Source: Hymenopus coronatus (Eukaryota > Arthropoda > Insecta > Mantodea > Hymenopodidae). From it: a DNA stretch of 64,000 bases. Within the stretch, counting starts at the first letter, position 1; the number at the start of each line of letters is the position of its first letter. The notes beneath the pieces were generated by a model. That model had not been told where the DNA came from and did not search any database. It saw nothing but the letters and a program-made list of their open reading frames with translations. Of this stretch, positions 9,999 to 21,424 are shown piece after piece. Position numbers and translations under genes: made by a program. The stretch is taken from assembly GCA_030762935.1 (NCBI GenBank), contig CM060900.1, positions 390,720,132 to 390,784,131 on the forward strand. The letters run 5' to 3'.

Positions 9999-11055
9999 TT
10001 ATTCACATGCCTTTCTCTAACAGTTCTGCAAACACCCTATTCTTACAAAAGATTATATTGTTAATATAATCAAGATAAGCATTAGCAGAAACTGTCTTAT
10101 TGCTTGTTCCGTGTAAGTAGAAGAGAATAAACCAGACTAAAGCTATAGTCAGATTTCTTGAAAGCTGATGACTATGTCAAGCATTTGAAATTCGGCTCTC
10201 CTTACGTGGCCATAAGTAAAACAAAGAATATATGAACGAAAGGTAACTTCCATTTGAGGAAAGTTTAAGTAGTTTGAAATTGAAACCAATAACAAGGAAA
10301 CGGTTAACACCACAAAAAATGAAGATTACATAAATTGTGTGGTTTAACGAGATCTTGTTTTTTGTGCAGTAAGCTTTTTGTGTATCTCTTACGGTTTACA
10401 GTTGCGCAAAAGTAATCCAGAATGAAGAGATCTTCAAAGACTCTTCCCTGGAGTTCAAGATATACATTTTATTTGTCATGTAAATATATTGAATATACGG
10501 TATTCTAATCAACATCGTTAGAGCCATTTTAAGAAAAGCAACACTTTCAAAAAATGTCCATACTAAGGGCAGTTGGGGATAGGTATGTCTTATTCTTGGA
10601 AGATATTAAACTGAAATACCAAATTTAATATCTAACAGTCATTTCGTTTTTTGAGCTACGATCTACGTTGTAGTGTTTAACGCCCACTTTAACTACTTAT
10701 GGCACCGCAGGCGGTGGCACTGATGATACATGAATGAAGATGGAGCACCAGTGGAATGCGATGTCGGGGGAAACCGGAGAACCCGGAGAAAACCCGCCCC
10801 AGCGCCGCTTTGTGCACCACAAACCTCACATGCGGTCACTTGGGATCGAACCCGTGCCGTCTAGGTGAGAGGCGAGAGGTCTAACCTCTCGGCCACGGCG
10901 CGGCCCGAGCTACGATCTACAGACAGACCTTTTTCTAAAAATGTATTTTATTCAGGGGTCCTCAAAACATGTACTGCCGGTGAAATCTCGGTATCGAATT
11001 TTTAGATAAAATCCCTTCTCTGTACACCTTTTTAAATAGTACGTGTAGACAAAAT
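9999..11055 (+). repeat. Family A repeat, copy A2 (near full length, SINE nested)
   Basis: Starts at 'attcacatgcctttctcta' and continues through the 5' block ('cttacaaaag', 'aagataagcattagcag', 'taagtagaag'). It passes the middle block ('aacgagatct', 'tctcttacggttta', 'tttgtcatgtaaatatattg', 'tacggtattctaatcaa') and the distal block ('tccatactaaggg', 'cggtgaaatctcggtatcga'). It ends near 'gtacgtgtagac'. Interrupted by a SINE at 10667-10906. No open reading frame of note. Confidence 0.8.
10667..10906 (-). mobile_element. SINE, family S (tail type 2), nested in family A, 14-bp target-site duplication
   Basis: Flanked by perfect 'gagctacgatctac' at 10653-10666 and 10907-10920, inside family A copy A2. 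On the minus strand the head is 'ggccgcgccgtggccgagag' with A box 'tggccgagaggttaga' and B box 'gggttcgatccc', close to a Ser/Leu-type tRNA. The body has 'ctccggtttcccccgacatc', 'gtgctccatcttc' and 'gcctgcggtgccataagt', and the tail is 'gggcgttaaacac'. It is among the best preserved SINEs in the window. The tail differs from tail type 1 although the heads agree. Confidence 0.92.
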
Positions 11056-11496
11056 AAAAATAACACTGAAATTAAAGCCAAAGTAATCTGATTGACAATT
11101 CTGAAGTTTTGAGTAGGGAATTGTTATTGGAAACGGGAAGTGGTGCTGCTTGCCTTAGTTTAACGCGAGGAAGGTAATTGACATTCGAAAAGTTTATTAG
11201 TGGGACTTGTGTTATGTAAGTTAATGATTTCTCCCAGTCCGTATGAACATTGATATTTTCTTCCTGTATGTCAGTGTGAGAGAAATAAAAGACACCCGAT
11301 ATGGCTACTACATAGAGGGAGCTATATAAATGAAACAATGAAATTGAAGACATATGTGCTTTTCGCCGAAATACGTACTACGTAAAACAGTTACGATACC
11401 TGGATCATTACGTGATCCGAGGGCCGTTCTCTACTTCGGGAAAGGCAACCTGGCGACGTCTGGTCAATTTGGGTTTCCAGAGAGAACGATGTAAGC
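11056..11496. other. Unannotated stretch
   Basis: A 93-codon open frame on the minus strand (11353-11072) shows no family motif. No other signal. Confidence 0.35.
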
Positions 11497-11765
11497 GTCT
11501 GCCGGCGTCCTCCGTAGTTCAAGAGTAACATGCTAATCCTCTGGTTCCCAGGTCGCGGGTTCAAACCCAGAGGAGGGCGATGGATTCTTTGGGGCGTAAA
11601 AATCCTTAGCATGGCTTCTTTCGGAAGGAAAGTAAAAAATATTGGTCCTATGTCATAGATTTACGGCATGTAAAACAACCTCAAGTCTTATCAAAAGCCC
11701 TCTGCGCAAAATTAGGCAGTTTCATTATATAATAGAACGCTAAGAACCGTATCAGTTAAAGAACT
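11497..11765 (+). repeat. SINE, family D, copy 1
   Basis: tRNA-like head: 'tagttcaagagtaacatgc' as A-box region and 'gggttcaaaccc' as a strong B box. The body 'gatggattctttgg', 'gcgtaaaaatccttagcatg', 'gcttctttcggaagg', 'tagatttacggcatgtaaaa', 'caacctcaagtctt' and 'ctctgcgcaaaattaggc' recurs at 13340-13560 and 41545-41690, and inverted at 62290-62525. Confidence 0.8.
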
Positions 11766-13339
11766 TCCATAAATAAAACCTAATATAATTTAATTTTAAG
11801 CGAGTTCAGGAGTTAATAGCCATTCATGGTTTTCTACTCTTCCACTGGTGTACCCGAAGAACTAAATTAAGTCCTGGTAGAATATAATGTTCGTAGGAAA
11901 TGCACGTCTACTTGAAACAGTGAATAGTATTTGAAAGCTGTGTTTTATTGGTACACTATTAAAATAATAATTAGGTTAGTTTAATGTCTATCAAACCTTT
12001 TTGTAACAAAATAAAGTAAGAAGCAATTTCGCGTATGCTCTTACTTTATCTGGTGGCCAGCATAAATCTTGGGGTAGCATTTATAGTTAGATGACTTCTA
12101 GTAGACAATCACTGTACAGTTAGAAGGTTGTGTAATAAATCTCCGGGTTATTATAAAGAGCGGTGCTAAGACCTGTAATTTTATTTTTAACGTCTTACAT
12201 TGCCCTTTTGCAGGCCATAATAATATGTTTTATAATTATTATGCAAAGCAGGAGACTAGTCAGAGCCAATTAATACAGAATGCTTTTCTGGAAAAGTGTG
12301 CAAATTCAGAGTAATTAGTGAATAGTAAGTAGGATAGTTTGTTAATAGAAAAGCTCAAATAACTAATGCAGGTTTGAAATAGTTCTGATAATACTTGAGT
12401 TGATGAATAGCCGCTTCCCTCCGGGTTAAAGTATTAAACATTAATACATAATGAAAGAACATAAATAATTTTTTTCCGAAATTAAAACTCTAATGTTTAA
12501 TTATACGCTAGTAATTCGACATTCAGTTTTAATGAGCATTGATAAGTCAACCAAATATACCGCCAATTTCTTATATTGCACAGCTAAAAGCGATAAACAC
12601 GATGTTTATGTTTCAGTTATCAAGAAAAGATATGGCTGTATGTGTTTCAGGATAATTTTATATATATATATATTTTGGTACTAGGATCTCAATCGTTGAC
12701 ACCCAAAGTTTTACTTTCATTGCGGTATTCGATAATTTATCAGAACTTGAATCGCGATTGAGCGAATCTGAGCCAAGAATGTTGTGGATGGGTTTCTGCG
12801 TGGTAATGACATACATCACAGTTTTTGCTAGGAAAAGAACACGCTAAAATTTGAAAGCATAAAGGTTCATTTCTCTCAAATCTCAGTTACGCTGTCAAAT
12901 CCAATCAAAGCTGGAGGGCTTCACGCTTGGAAGTATAGGAATGAAAAACAGTATAAAATAAAGAAAACATTACCTTTTGCTAGAAATATAATGGAATGAT
13001 ATTTGAAAGTACACAATCACCTCTCTGAAAGCTCGGTGACGCTGTGAAATACAATCAAAGTTCACGCTTGGAAATGGACATGACAGCGCAAGATTCCGCT
13101 ACCCATAGTGGATATAAGCCCGACGATCTCCAAATTATAGCAGACTTTACAGGTATAAGTCCTGGCCTTACTCACTCCCCCTGGGTACAACCAATGTCAC
13201 AGCTACCAATTATTTCTCTTACTCTCTTCGTCGACTTTTATTACCACTAGGCGCTCCGCATTTTTAAAACCTCTCCTCCTCCACCACCGCGAGCCGGCCG
13301 GTGTATTACTCGATAGCGTTAGTTAGACCATGGAAATGG
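11766..13339. other. Unannotated A+T-rich stretch
   Basis: No gene found. A short duplication is visible: 'gctcggtgacgctgtgaaat...caatcaaag...ttcacgcttgga' near 13030-13075 resembles 'ctcagttacgctgtcaaat...caatcaaagc...cttcacgcttgga' near 12880-12931. This is a diverged direct repeat about 150 bp apart. Confidence 0.45.
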
Positions 13340-13562
13340 TTGCAGTTGTGTTTCTCTGTCCCGGAGGACGACGATGGATTTTTTCGGGCGTAAAAATCCT
13401 TAGCATGGCTTCCTTCGGAAGGGAAATAAAGCCGTGGGTCCCGTGTCGTAGATTTACGGAACGTAAAAGAACCTCGAACCTGATAGCGGCACCTCTGAGC
13501 AAAATTAAGCGGTCGTTCATGCACAGTATAGAATGGAACGCTCAGAACCACAGCAGTTAAAG
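13340..13562 (+). repeat. SINE, family D, copy 2 (head lost)
   Basis: Starts in the body at 'cggaggacgacgatggattt', then 'gcgtaaaaatccttagcatg', 'gcttccttcggaaggg', 'tagatttacggaacgtaaaa' and 'gaacctcgaacctgatag', ending with 'acagcagttaaag'. The tRNA-like head present at 11497 and 62525 is missing or unrecognisable. Confidence 0.75.
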
Positions 13563-14344
13563 TGCCATTTCATTTTTTCGTCATCATCCTCTTCGGTACG
13601 CAGATGCAAGACATTTTCTTTTATGACCTTTTACACAACGTTTCTTTAGTTTTGAAACAGTTTTATATCGCTGCCTGTACTTTGGAATGACTGTATCTGC
13701 ACTTGCACAATACACAAGCCGCTTATAGCTAGGTTCTTCATAAAACTTCTTTTATATTGTACGGATAAAATGTAAAGCAGTTTCCTTTAATATTTCAAAC
13801 GACGGTTTCTAAACCAGATGATCTGTTACTAACAGGCTTGTGCCTGTTCCTTCGGGTGAGAAATCTTATCAAACTCAAATGTCGGCAAACTTCAAGTACT
13901 CTATTTGACATGGAGCACAAATTTTCAAAGTTGTCAGATGATTGTATTAACTAGAAAATGACACTTATCTGTTTTCCTTTAGTTTTATTAGTCTCTGCTA
14001 AAATTGGGTGAACTAATAGATATATAGTAAAATTAGACTGGTTTATATTTATCAATCGAATGAAATATTAAAGGGAATATAAGTATATATTTAGCAAAAC
14101 CGAATCCACAAAAACAATGTCTCAATATTTTAAACTTAAGTGCGCATATACCACTAGAAAGTATAACAAGGTAATACATATTTTAATTACTTTCAAAATT
14201 TGTTCTCATTATTTTACTACCCTAAAAGAGCATGTATATTGGATACTTCAAGGCTATTATGTTATCAAAGATGCATTTTGAATATTTTATAGCATTTGAA
14301 TTGTTTATGTTTGTTTACTGTCGTTTGAAGAAATTGTTCCTGCA
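13563..14344. other. Unannotated A+T-rich stretch
   Basis: No gene, repeat or tRNA-like motif recognised. Confidence 0.4.
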
Positions 14345-14880
14345 GAACCGAGAGGAATGACTCGACGTTAATGTATGTGGTCCGCATTTTTTAAGTTTCG
14401 GGTTCTATTCCCGACGAAAGGTTTCTCCGGTTTCCCCGGCTCGCCATGTGAATGCTGGGATAGTTCAACTTCTACCACTGCTTTCCTGTCCCATCACTTC
14501 CTTGTGATTTTTTTTCAGGGTTTAAAGATCAGGTGACGACGTTCTGCGGGTTGCGGCCGGGCGTAAGCTGTGCTGACTATAAAGGTTTCTTCCACTCTGT
14601 CAGGACCAGTCTTTGGGTGCTTTCGGGGGACTGTTTGAGACTCAGATATTATCAGTAGGGCCTGAATCGCGTTGTATGCGTTGTATATGGAAACGTTAAT
14701 AGACCATGTGCGTGCTTGCACACATGCTCAACAGGATTTGGTCGCCCTTTGGGTTCCTCCCCTCATCCTTCCCTCCCATGTAAGTCGCAAAGGTCCACCA
14801 CTGCTTACGTGCCGTTCTCTGTGCCAGTGACTGAGGCCGCAACAGTGGCAACTGTAATCCTCATCCTAGACTTGCAAAGA
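14345..14880 (+). repeat. Long tRNA-related SINE, family B, copy 2 (diverged)
   Basis: The head contains the B-box-like 'gggttctattccc'. The body 'tttctccggtttccccggct', 'gtgaatgctgggatagttca', 'cctgtcccatcacttcctt', 'cgggttgcggccgg', 'ggtcgccctttgggttcc' and 'gtaagtcgcaaaggtcca' ends with 'taatcctcatcctagacttg'. Order matches copies at 1785 and 23035, with substantial divergence. Confidence 0.65.
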
Positions 14881-15114
14881 ATGTCATAATCTTCACTCAA
14901 CCGTACGTGGAAATGTTTAAAGATATTTTGTTATAGTGGTCCAAATCTTTCTTGTTTGTAATATGCGCAAGTAAAATTACAATTTTTAATTGTGTTAATA
15001 TCATCAGTAAAACATAGAACCTTACATCTTGGGAATACCTTAATTTTTACGATGCCGGCAAAAAGGCATTCCTACAATTCCTTAAATCTTCAGAGAATGG
15101 AGACATGTGATATG

Positions 15115-16053
15115 TAAGAACAGCAACTTGGGACTGATAGTGGAACACATGCGAATACCAGTTGCATACCTACCGAGTAAAGACCGACCTGCATTAGTGA
15201 CTGCACACGCCGCATGTATTACCTGTTGTAACGCTTTGGGGAACGTGGCTCCACGCAGCAGTATATTATGTTGTATATTACAATACTGTTTTACAGGTAA
15301 TTAATGCATTTGATGATGGTGCATACCCTTCAATTGAGATTTTAAAATCTCTTATTTCAAATGGATTGCATGAAGATTGGCAATTCATACAAAAGAACTT
15401 TGCTGATGTATCTACATTAGCACATATTTGGAAACATCGAACACTAAAAGATGTCGATGAATTTGTGCAAGCAATTAATCAGAGACCCGTGACACCTGTT
15501 TTAGGCCGTGCGAAAAAGAAAGGGAAGGCAGTGTTTGGAAAAAATATCGGATTTTAAATAATGCGTGAACTACGAAATATACTACGAAGTGTTGCTACGC
15601 AAATAATTGCTGATGGAGTATCTTATCGAATAGTCGATGATGTGTCCCATCTTGTGTTGTGGTTCGAAGTTTTTTATAATATAAAGCCTTGGCGTGCCAG
15701 TTGGAGACGATTCACATTTGAGACGTTACGATTGCATATTGTTGTTCATTGAAAGCTATGTATCTTGAGAGAAAATTAAACAGATAGTGTGCTGATGACA
15801 AGTGGCAGAAAAGTAGTCGAATTAAAATTGTTAGTTCCTGTAAATGAGTGATATTTATGTTTCTCACCCACCCAACCTCAATCGCCTTCCACTGGTAGTG
15901 AAAACTTCATAGTCTATCACGCAATCACTACACAATTTGCCTTCTATTAGTACCACTACGTACACACCCTACTGTCAACACAGCACAACTACATATCATG
16001 CTGCGATAACTTCGATTCTGTCCCGCTATCGGTCCCCAAGTTGCTATCCCTAA
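15115..16053 (+). mobile_element. Non-autonomous, internally deleted hAT DNA transposon
   Basis: Bounded by imperfect terminal inverted repeats of about 30 bp: left 'taagaacagcaacttggg...', and the right end reads the complement, 'ttagggatagcaacttgggg...'. Flanks carry 'tgatatg' on both sides (15108-15114 and 16054-16060). With one mismatch the duplication would be 8 bp, the hAT norm. Inside is a decayed transposase remnant on the plus strand. The left terminal region joins directly to the middle of the transposase, so the N-terminal half of the gene is deleted. A relative sits at 8879. Confidence 0.75.
15210..15752 (+). pseudogene. hAT transposase C-terminal half (remnant)
   Basis: One plus-strand frame reads 'TLWGTWLHAAVYYVV', then 'SIEILKSLISNGLHEDWQFI' and 'NFADVSTLAHIWKHRTLKDV', followed by a run like 'VFGKNIGF'. 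There is a single TAA at 15555-15557. The same frame then continues with 'MRELRNILRSVATQ' and closes with 'RRFTFETLRLHIVVH' and a stop at 15750-15752. WGTWL, the helical insertion region and the C-terminal (T)FExL...H motif are, from family knowledge, hallmarks of an insect hAT clade. The catalytic N-terminal DDE portion is absent, so it cannot be active. Apart from one stop the frame is intact over about 180 codons, which suggests a fairly young insertion. Confidence 0.72.
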
Positions 16054-16431
16054 TGATATGAAATATTAAGTGCAAACCTACATTGCTTTTTAATATGAGC
16101 TCACTGAATAAATGAACCCGAGAATTTGTAGAATACACAGGAATAAACAGCTTGTGCAGCGTAAAACATGGCATGAATAACTTAAGGAAGGCAGAATAAT
16201 AAAATACTTAGCATAAGGGGTATGTATTTCTCTCCGCATCTAGGCAAAATGTGGAAATTTGTCAAAGCTATTAAAAATTATCTTAGTTTTTTGGTTTTAA
16301 GCCAGTAAGAAGCTTTATCAGCTGCGATGTCGAAACCCCTCACAAACAAACTCATTTGGTCTCTGCTTATGTAAGATCCAAAAAATTTTGAATGGCGCAA
16401 TGATGACTATCAAAGCAAATACCATGGTATT
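16054..16431. other. Unannotated stretch
   Basis: No feature recognised between the hAT element and the 127-bp direct repeat. Confidence 0.35.
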
Positions 16432-16558
16432 GTGAAAAAGAACAAAATAAAACACGACGATTTCATTATTTATATGAAAAATGTAAACAACGTTAATAGA
16501 TAAAACGGCAAATGAAACAATACAAAAACGGTATGAAGCTTATCTGTCCAATCTCTCC
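16432..16558. repeat. 127-bp direct repeat, copy 1
   Basis: Runs from 'gtgaaaaagaacaaaataaa' to 'ctgtccaatctctcc'. By eye it matches 17989-18115 at all but two positions over 127 bp, without gaps. The intervening 1.43 kb is not duplicated. Far more similar than any other repeat pair in the window. Confidence 0.95.
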
Positions 16559-17363
16559 AACATCAGATCGGGTTCGTTCTCTAAAATGGACTCTAGTTAC
16601 GCAGCACGACGTATCACAATTAATTTCTGGCATAGAATGTAATTTATTTGAACAAATGTAAGAAATAAACCCTAATATTTCATTTAACAATGACTACTTG
16701 AAGGTATAGATTAAAAATGCCTTACCTCTTAGAAATGTTGTAAGTGAGAAACGCATATTCCCCAATCTGTATTAATTAATTAAATGTCAGTCCTTTCATC
16801 TTGGAACAACAGTTCCACAAGCTGTGAGTTTTGAGTTAAACGCAATGTCATGGTTAGTTAAATTGTTGCTGTTTTAGAAATAATTTATATTATTCCTGAG
16901 ATACCGAATTTCCACTTTACCAAAAAGTAACTTGTTAATCTTATTTCAAATGTTTGAAGGTACATACTATAAGTAAAACCGCGAGTTAGTGTTATCCATA
17001 GCTGATATATTGCATATTTAAAATTAGTTGAATAGCAGGTAATGGAACCTCTGATACAATTTTTTTCTTTCATTCTGGAATAGATAAAGTGATAAATATT
17101 TACATTTGATTCTGAACAGTTTCCTACACATTTAACAACCATTGTGGCTGGTATTCACGTATTTTTATTTATTTCTTTGTTTCAGTAGTGTGTATATATA
17201 AAATCACTTGATTATACAGCTCCACTCTAACCTGAAAGTCTTTATAAACTGCATCAGCTGGACAATGCTTCATTAAATATTTATGTACTTCAAGATATCT
17301 GAATTTGGCTTACTCAGCTATATTGCATTTAAAAGTTTTCGATTAAATAAATAGAAATAAACT
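16559..17363. other. Unannotated A+T-rich stretch between the direct repeats
   Basis: No clear coding motif. An 85-codon minus-strand frame (17142-16885) has no recognised family. Confidence 0.35.
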
Positions 17364-17500
17364 TTGAAACATTCTAGAAAAGATACGTTTCCCCAACATC
17401 TTGTACGAGCAATACAAAGCGTTTATAAATATAAGAACTTAAAAATTGATTGTGGAGTTAGAATTAGTAAAAACAAAAAAGCCCTCGATAAGCTCCCGAT
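17364..17500 (+). pseudogene. LINE reverse transcriptase fragment (palm region)
   Basis: The frame reads 'PQHLVRAIQSVYKYKNLKID' followed by 'CGVRISKNK'. The pattern 'P.HLV.AI.S.Y....I.I..G' is the segment that precedes the 'QG(V)xQGCxLSP' block in many insect non-LTR reverse transcriptases. That block itself does not follow, so the fragment is truncated. It may belong to the same decayed LINE as the C-terminal piece at 18116, in the same orientation. Confidence 0.55.
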
Positions 17501-17555
17501 ACTTGGAATAGCTACAAATCGATATATCCCTCACATACGTACTAAGTTTTACTAA

Positions 17556-17988
17556 CAAGTGAATAACACATACTGTTAACACTTTTAGAACACCCAGTCG
17601 TTATATTTTTCACTTATAATGCACTTCTAATCTAACTTTCTTTCACTTTTGCCACTTCTGCGCCACTTTGCTTCACAAACGTAACGGGCTTCCAAAAGCC
17701 TCATGGCAACATTGCTCCTTGTATCCTTGTCTCTCCGCGTTTTGTCAACATTCAAAATCTGAACATAGCGTAAGGTTTTAATTACAGCACCAGGGAATAT
17801 CCTGCAGCAGTTTACTTTCCACTTAAGTAAAATTGCGTCACAAAATAATCTATTGGTATCTACATCTACAGCAAAAATATTACAATTCCAGGGAAAAACT
17901 TCAATAAGAACATTATTAATAAATTGTATAATAAGAAGAACAGGTATAAAAATGTAATTATCTAGGATGTGAGAACAGATACATAAAA
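17556..17988. other. Unannotated stretch
   Basis: No feature recognised before the second direct-repeat copy. Confidence 0.35.
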
Positions 17989-18115
17989 GTGAAAAAGAAC
18001 AAAATAAAACACGACGATTTCATTATTTATATGAAAAATGTAAACAACGTTAATAGATAAAACGGCAAATGAAACAATATAAGAACGGTATGAAGCTTAT
18101 CTGTCCAATCTCTCC
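17989..18115. repeat. 127-bp direct repeat, copy 2
   Basis: Partner of 16432-16558 with two substitutions (near 'acaatataagaacgg'). It runs directly into the LINE C-terminal fragment at 18116. Confidence 0.95.
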
Positions 18116-18313
18116 TACATGGATGTGAATGTTGGACTTGAACTGTAAAAGACAAGACACAAATAAAGTCTGCAGAGATGTGATTGCTACGAGTGGTGGC
18201 AGAATACTAAACAACAGACAAAAAGAAAAATAAAGGCATCAGAAAAGAGTTAAAGATAACTTCACTTAATGACAAAATAGGAGATTACCAGAACTTGTAC
18301 TCTGAATGTGTCT
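18116..18313 (+). pseudogene. LINE ORF2 C-terminal fragment
   Basis: One frame, with three internal stops, reads 'GCECWT', 'KDKTQIKSAEM', 'LLRVVAEY' and 'GIRKELKITSLNDKIGDYQN', then 'LYSECV' and stop. This is the familiar post-reverse-transcriptase region ('YGSExWT...AEMRxLRRV.G...I..EL...L...I..Y...W..H') of insect non-LTR retrotransposons. It is decayed and not expressed. Confidence 0.75.
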
Positions 18314-18319
18314 AAAAAG

Positions 18320-18560
18320 CACCGACTGCCCCCCTCCCAAGAGTTCACATCTTTTTTTTTTTTTTGTAATAAAAATATAGTTCCGGAGGGTTGTCAGGAC
18401 TCCGGCGCTGTATTTCTTTTTCCTGTTTTTCCAGTTTCCTATATTTCCTTAGCTGACCTATTAATGTTTAACGTTTTCCTTTTAGATATACAAACACAGA
18501 CATATACACATTTACAAACACAGAAACACCCATGGCCAAGGCGTGACTCGAACCCATGAA
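18320..18560 (-). repeat. SINE, family E, copy 1 (minus strand)
   Basis: Read on the minus strand it has 'gttcgagtcacgccttggcc', a B-box-like motif with a following conserved body ('atgggtgtttctgtgtttgt', 'tacagcgccgga'). It ends in an A run (T12 on the plus strand at about 18353). The plus-strand copy at 31245-31460 shows the same order. Confidence 0.65.
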
Positions 18561-19805
18561 CAGAAATAAAAATAAATTTATTTGAATTAAGCGCACTGAA
18601 ACGCACCATATTTTTGAATTTTTAAATTGACAAAATTGGTAATGATCTCAATAGCACGCGATATCATAATGATTTATGATCATGATTTGTGTGGCAAGCT
18701 AGAGTTGTAATATTCTGGTGTTTTGTAAAGAATTCTTAACAGCGATAATTTATTTATATATAAGAGAAACGGCAAGCTGTGTGTAAACAAGATTGAAGGG
18801 GGAAAGTAGTAAATTACATCAGTCAGCTTCTCGTGTATCATATTCATTAAGTATTCGCTACAATGCGTGCATATTTCAAGGATAATAACACAGAGACAAA
18901 ATCGGACTTGTTTGATACGAAGTAAAATTTAACTGGTTCTGATACGAAATGTTAAATTAACATACACTAAGCATAAAATAAACTGAATATTCCGATTTTA
19001 AACCTTACTTTATCCATATCTAGGGGAAAAAACGAATCAAAGTAGGTTATGAATCTTTGGAAATCACAAGTCTGCCGTTTGGCTTTCTCAAATACACACA
19101 TTCAGTGCGCTGCTAGAAAACACACGCTCTGAACTTAACTTCTACAGGAACAAAGAAGAATAGGAATGTTACACAATTCCCAAAACGATTGGAAAGCCAG
19201 CTGACTTTGCTGCCGCTGTTCCGTTAATGAAAATACTATGAGGTTCTCTACTTAAGACAGTGCCAGAAATGTTTCTCCCTTATTCTTCCTCGCCAATCTC
19301 TGCACGTTTTGAGTCCATGTATCTATATTAATGGAACATCCCTCTAGAGCTTTTTCCCTTTAAGTCCAGCAATTTCAGCGGTTATTGAAATTAATGGCGG
19401 TATCTGCACGCAATCGATGCCCCTGAACAGTGCCAGACTGCAGTAAGGAAACAAATACTGATGTAGTGAGCTAAAATCTAACTTCATAATGCGCTTAAAA
19501 GATCTACTCCAACTATACTAGTCCAATGTTAGAATGAACTTTTAGGCGACCTATTAGGAAGTTGAGAATGTAACCTATTAAGGGAGAGAGAAAATGTTTA
19601 CTCATATTATAGAGGGGGTTGTAAAAATGCTATATAACAACCAAAACACGTGTTCTAGAGCTGCATTAATCCTAGTTTCATACGTGAGTCGTCTAGATAC
19701 AAAACCGTCTTATTGTAAAAATAAGTGTTACAAGATGTTTTCTTCATGGTATAACAAGCTTAGTATTCAAAACCGGCCACATTTAAGTACAATGCCATTG
19801 GAAAG
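18561..19805. other. Unannotated A+T-rich stretch
   Basis: 1.2 kb with no recognised gene or repeat. Confidence 0.4.
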
Positions 19806-20075
19806 AGGTGGCACCGTGTTTGAGTGGTTAGACCCCTCGCCTCCCATCTAGGCGGCCCGGGTTTGATTTCAAGAGCACAGATGTGGGATTTGTAGTTGAC
19901 GAAGCTGCGTCTGGGCGCCACTCCATCATCACCTTTCCAATCATCAATTTCATATCAACCACTTCCTCATGTTCATGCCTAGCTCCGGGCCAACCCCTCT
20001 TAACAGGCTCTCCATTCTGACCTCTAGGTCCTAGGGGATATCAATTCTACAAATACGGGGGGGGGGGGTAAGCCA
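19806..20075 (+). repeat. SINE, family S
   Basis: tRNA-like head with A box 'tgtttgagtggttagac', 'cgcctcccatctaggcgg' and B box 'gggtttgatttc'. The body carries 'gatgtgggatttgtagttga', 'catcatcacctttcc' and 'gggccaacccctc', and the 3' part ends near an eleven-base G run. No clear target-site duplication. Confidence 0.8.
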
Positions 20076-21110
20076 ATTACAAAACGAAGTGAAACCATTG
20101 AAAAGTTGATGGTTATTTCCAATCTGATCCAAGCGCTTATTTCCAAAACCGTGCGTTAATTTCCAGTGGAGCCTAATTAAAACCAACAAAGCGGGCCGCA
20201 TTGCTTCATATTAGGTGGTTCATTGCCAAGATGCGTTATTTTCCACTAATTTTATTAACAATTTAGAAATCATTACAATAGCCTGACATGGAAAACTTAA
20301 CTTAAACTAGGAGTAGTAAGATTAAACCAGGTTCTGTTCCTTCTTGTGCAACTTTATTGTACATAAAGCGTGTTAGTAGCACACTGTTTACTACGTTAGT
20401 GCTTTGCTGTGTTTTCATTCCGACATTCTTTCTGTTACCTTTTTGCCAGTCAGTGTTATTGCATTCTATCTACGGAGCACGTGTGTCAGTAACTCGATTA
20501 TCCTACGTGATGTGAAGAAGGGAGAGGCAGGAAACGAGCCGGAAAACCAGAGAGAAGGTGGAAAAATATGTATAATTCAATATTATTATTATTATTATTA
20601 TTATTATTATCATTATGATGGACTGATTGATTTCACTGAGATATGAATTATCCACCTCAACTGCTTAATTTATTTAATAATATTATTCCATAGCCAAAAG
20701 CATGTATGGGTTGTGGACCCGTGCGATTGATGAAGATCAATGTATGCATACTGTTATTTCAATAAATACACTTATTCATTCGTACAATATAACTCCTTAA
20801 CGTAAAAAATAAAAGAGTAAACATTATCTTTAAAATACGTAGCTTTTTATTCTCCATTAGTAAACGTAAGTTCCGTACATGGATTTGCAATTAGTAATAC
20901 ACTCAAAACATAAACAATGCACCGAAATTTTAACACTCAGGGAAAATATTTTGCGCATGCCACCATTCCGACAGTTGTGTTTCGATGCAGAGTATTGTCA
21001 CTATGCTAAAGAAATCATTGTTGCTATCGTATGACGTAGTGATTGCTTATTCAGATTTCGAGAGTTGGTGATGGTCTGAAAATCACTCTTCTTATTGTTC
21101 TTGTAATTAT

Positions 21111-21141
<31 letters not shown>

Positions 21142-21424
21142 GCTACTACTATGTAGCGCTAATGTTTATACGTACAATGCTTATGCTAAATATTAATTGT
21201 AATAAAAGTGGATACTCTAGCTTAAATTAGTTGTGTCACTAGGTTTGGGAAATAAATCATTTCTAAAGATATATTCCAAAAGAAAATAGGGTATTAGTAT
21301 TATTTTTACTTTTTCTTGTTTCTTGACAACATCGTATTCCTTTTTTAAACAGGGTACCTTTAGTATGCTTTATTTTTTTGCTTTACAGGTATGCAACTAG
21401 TGGTTCTCCTGTTATACCAACGTG
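20076..21424. other. Unannotated stretch with two (ATT)n runs
   Basis: Trinucleotide runs lie at 20580-20610 and 21112-21139. No gene recognised. Confidence 0.6.
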
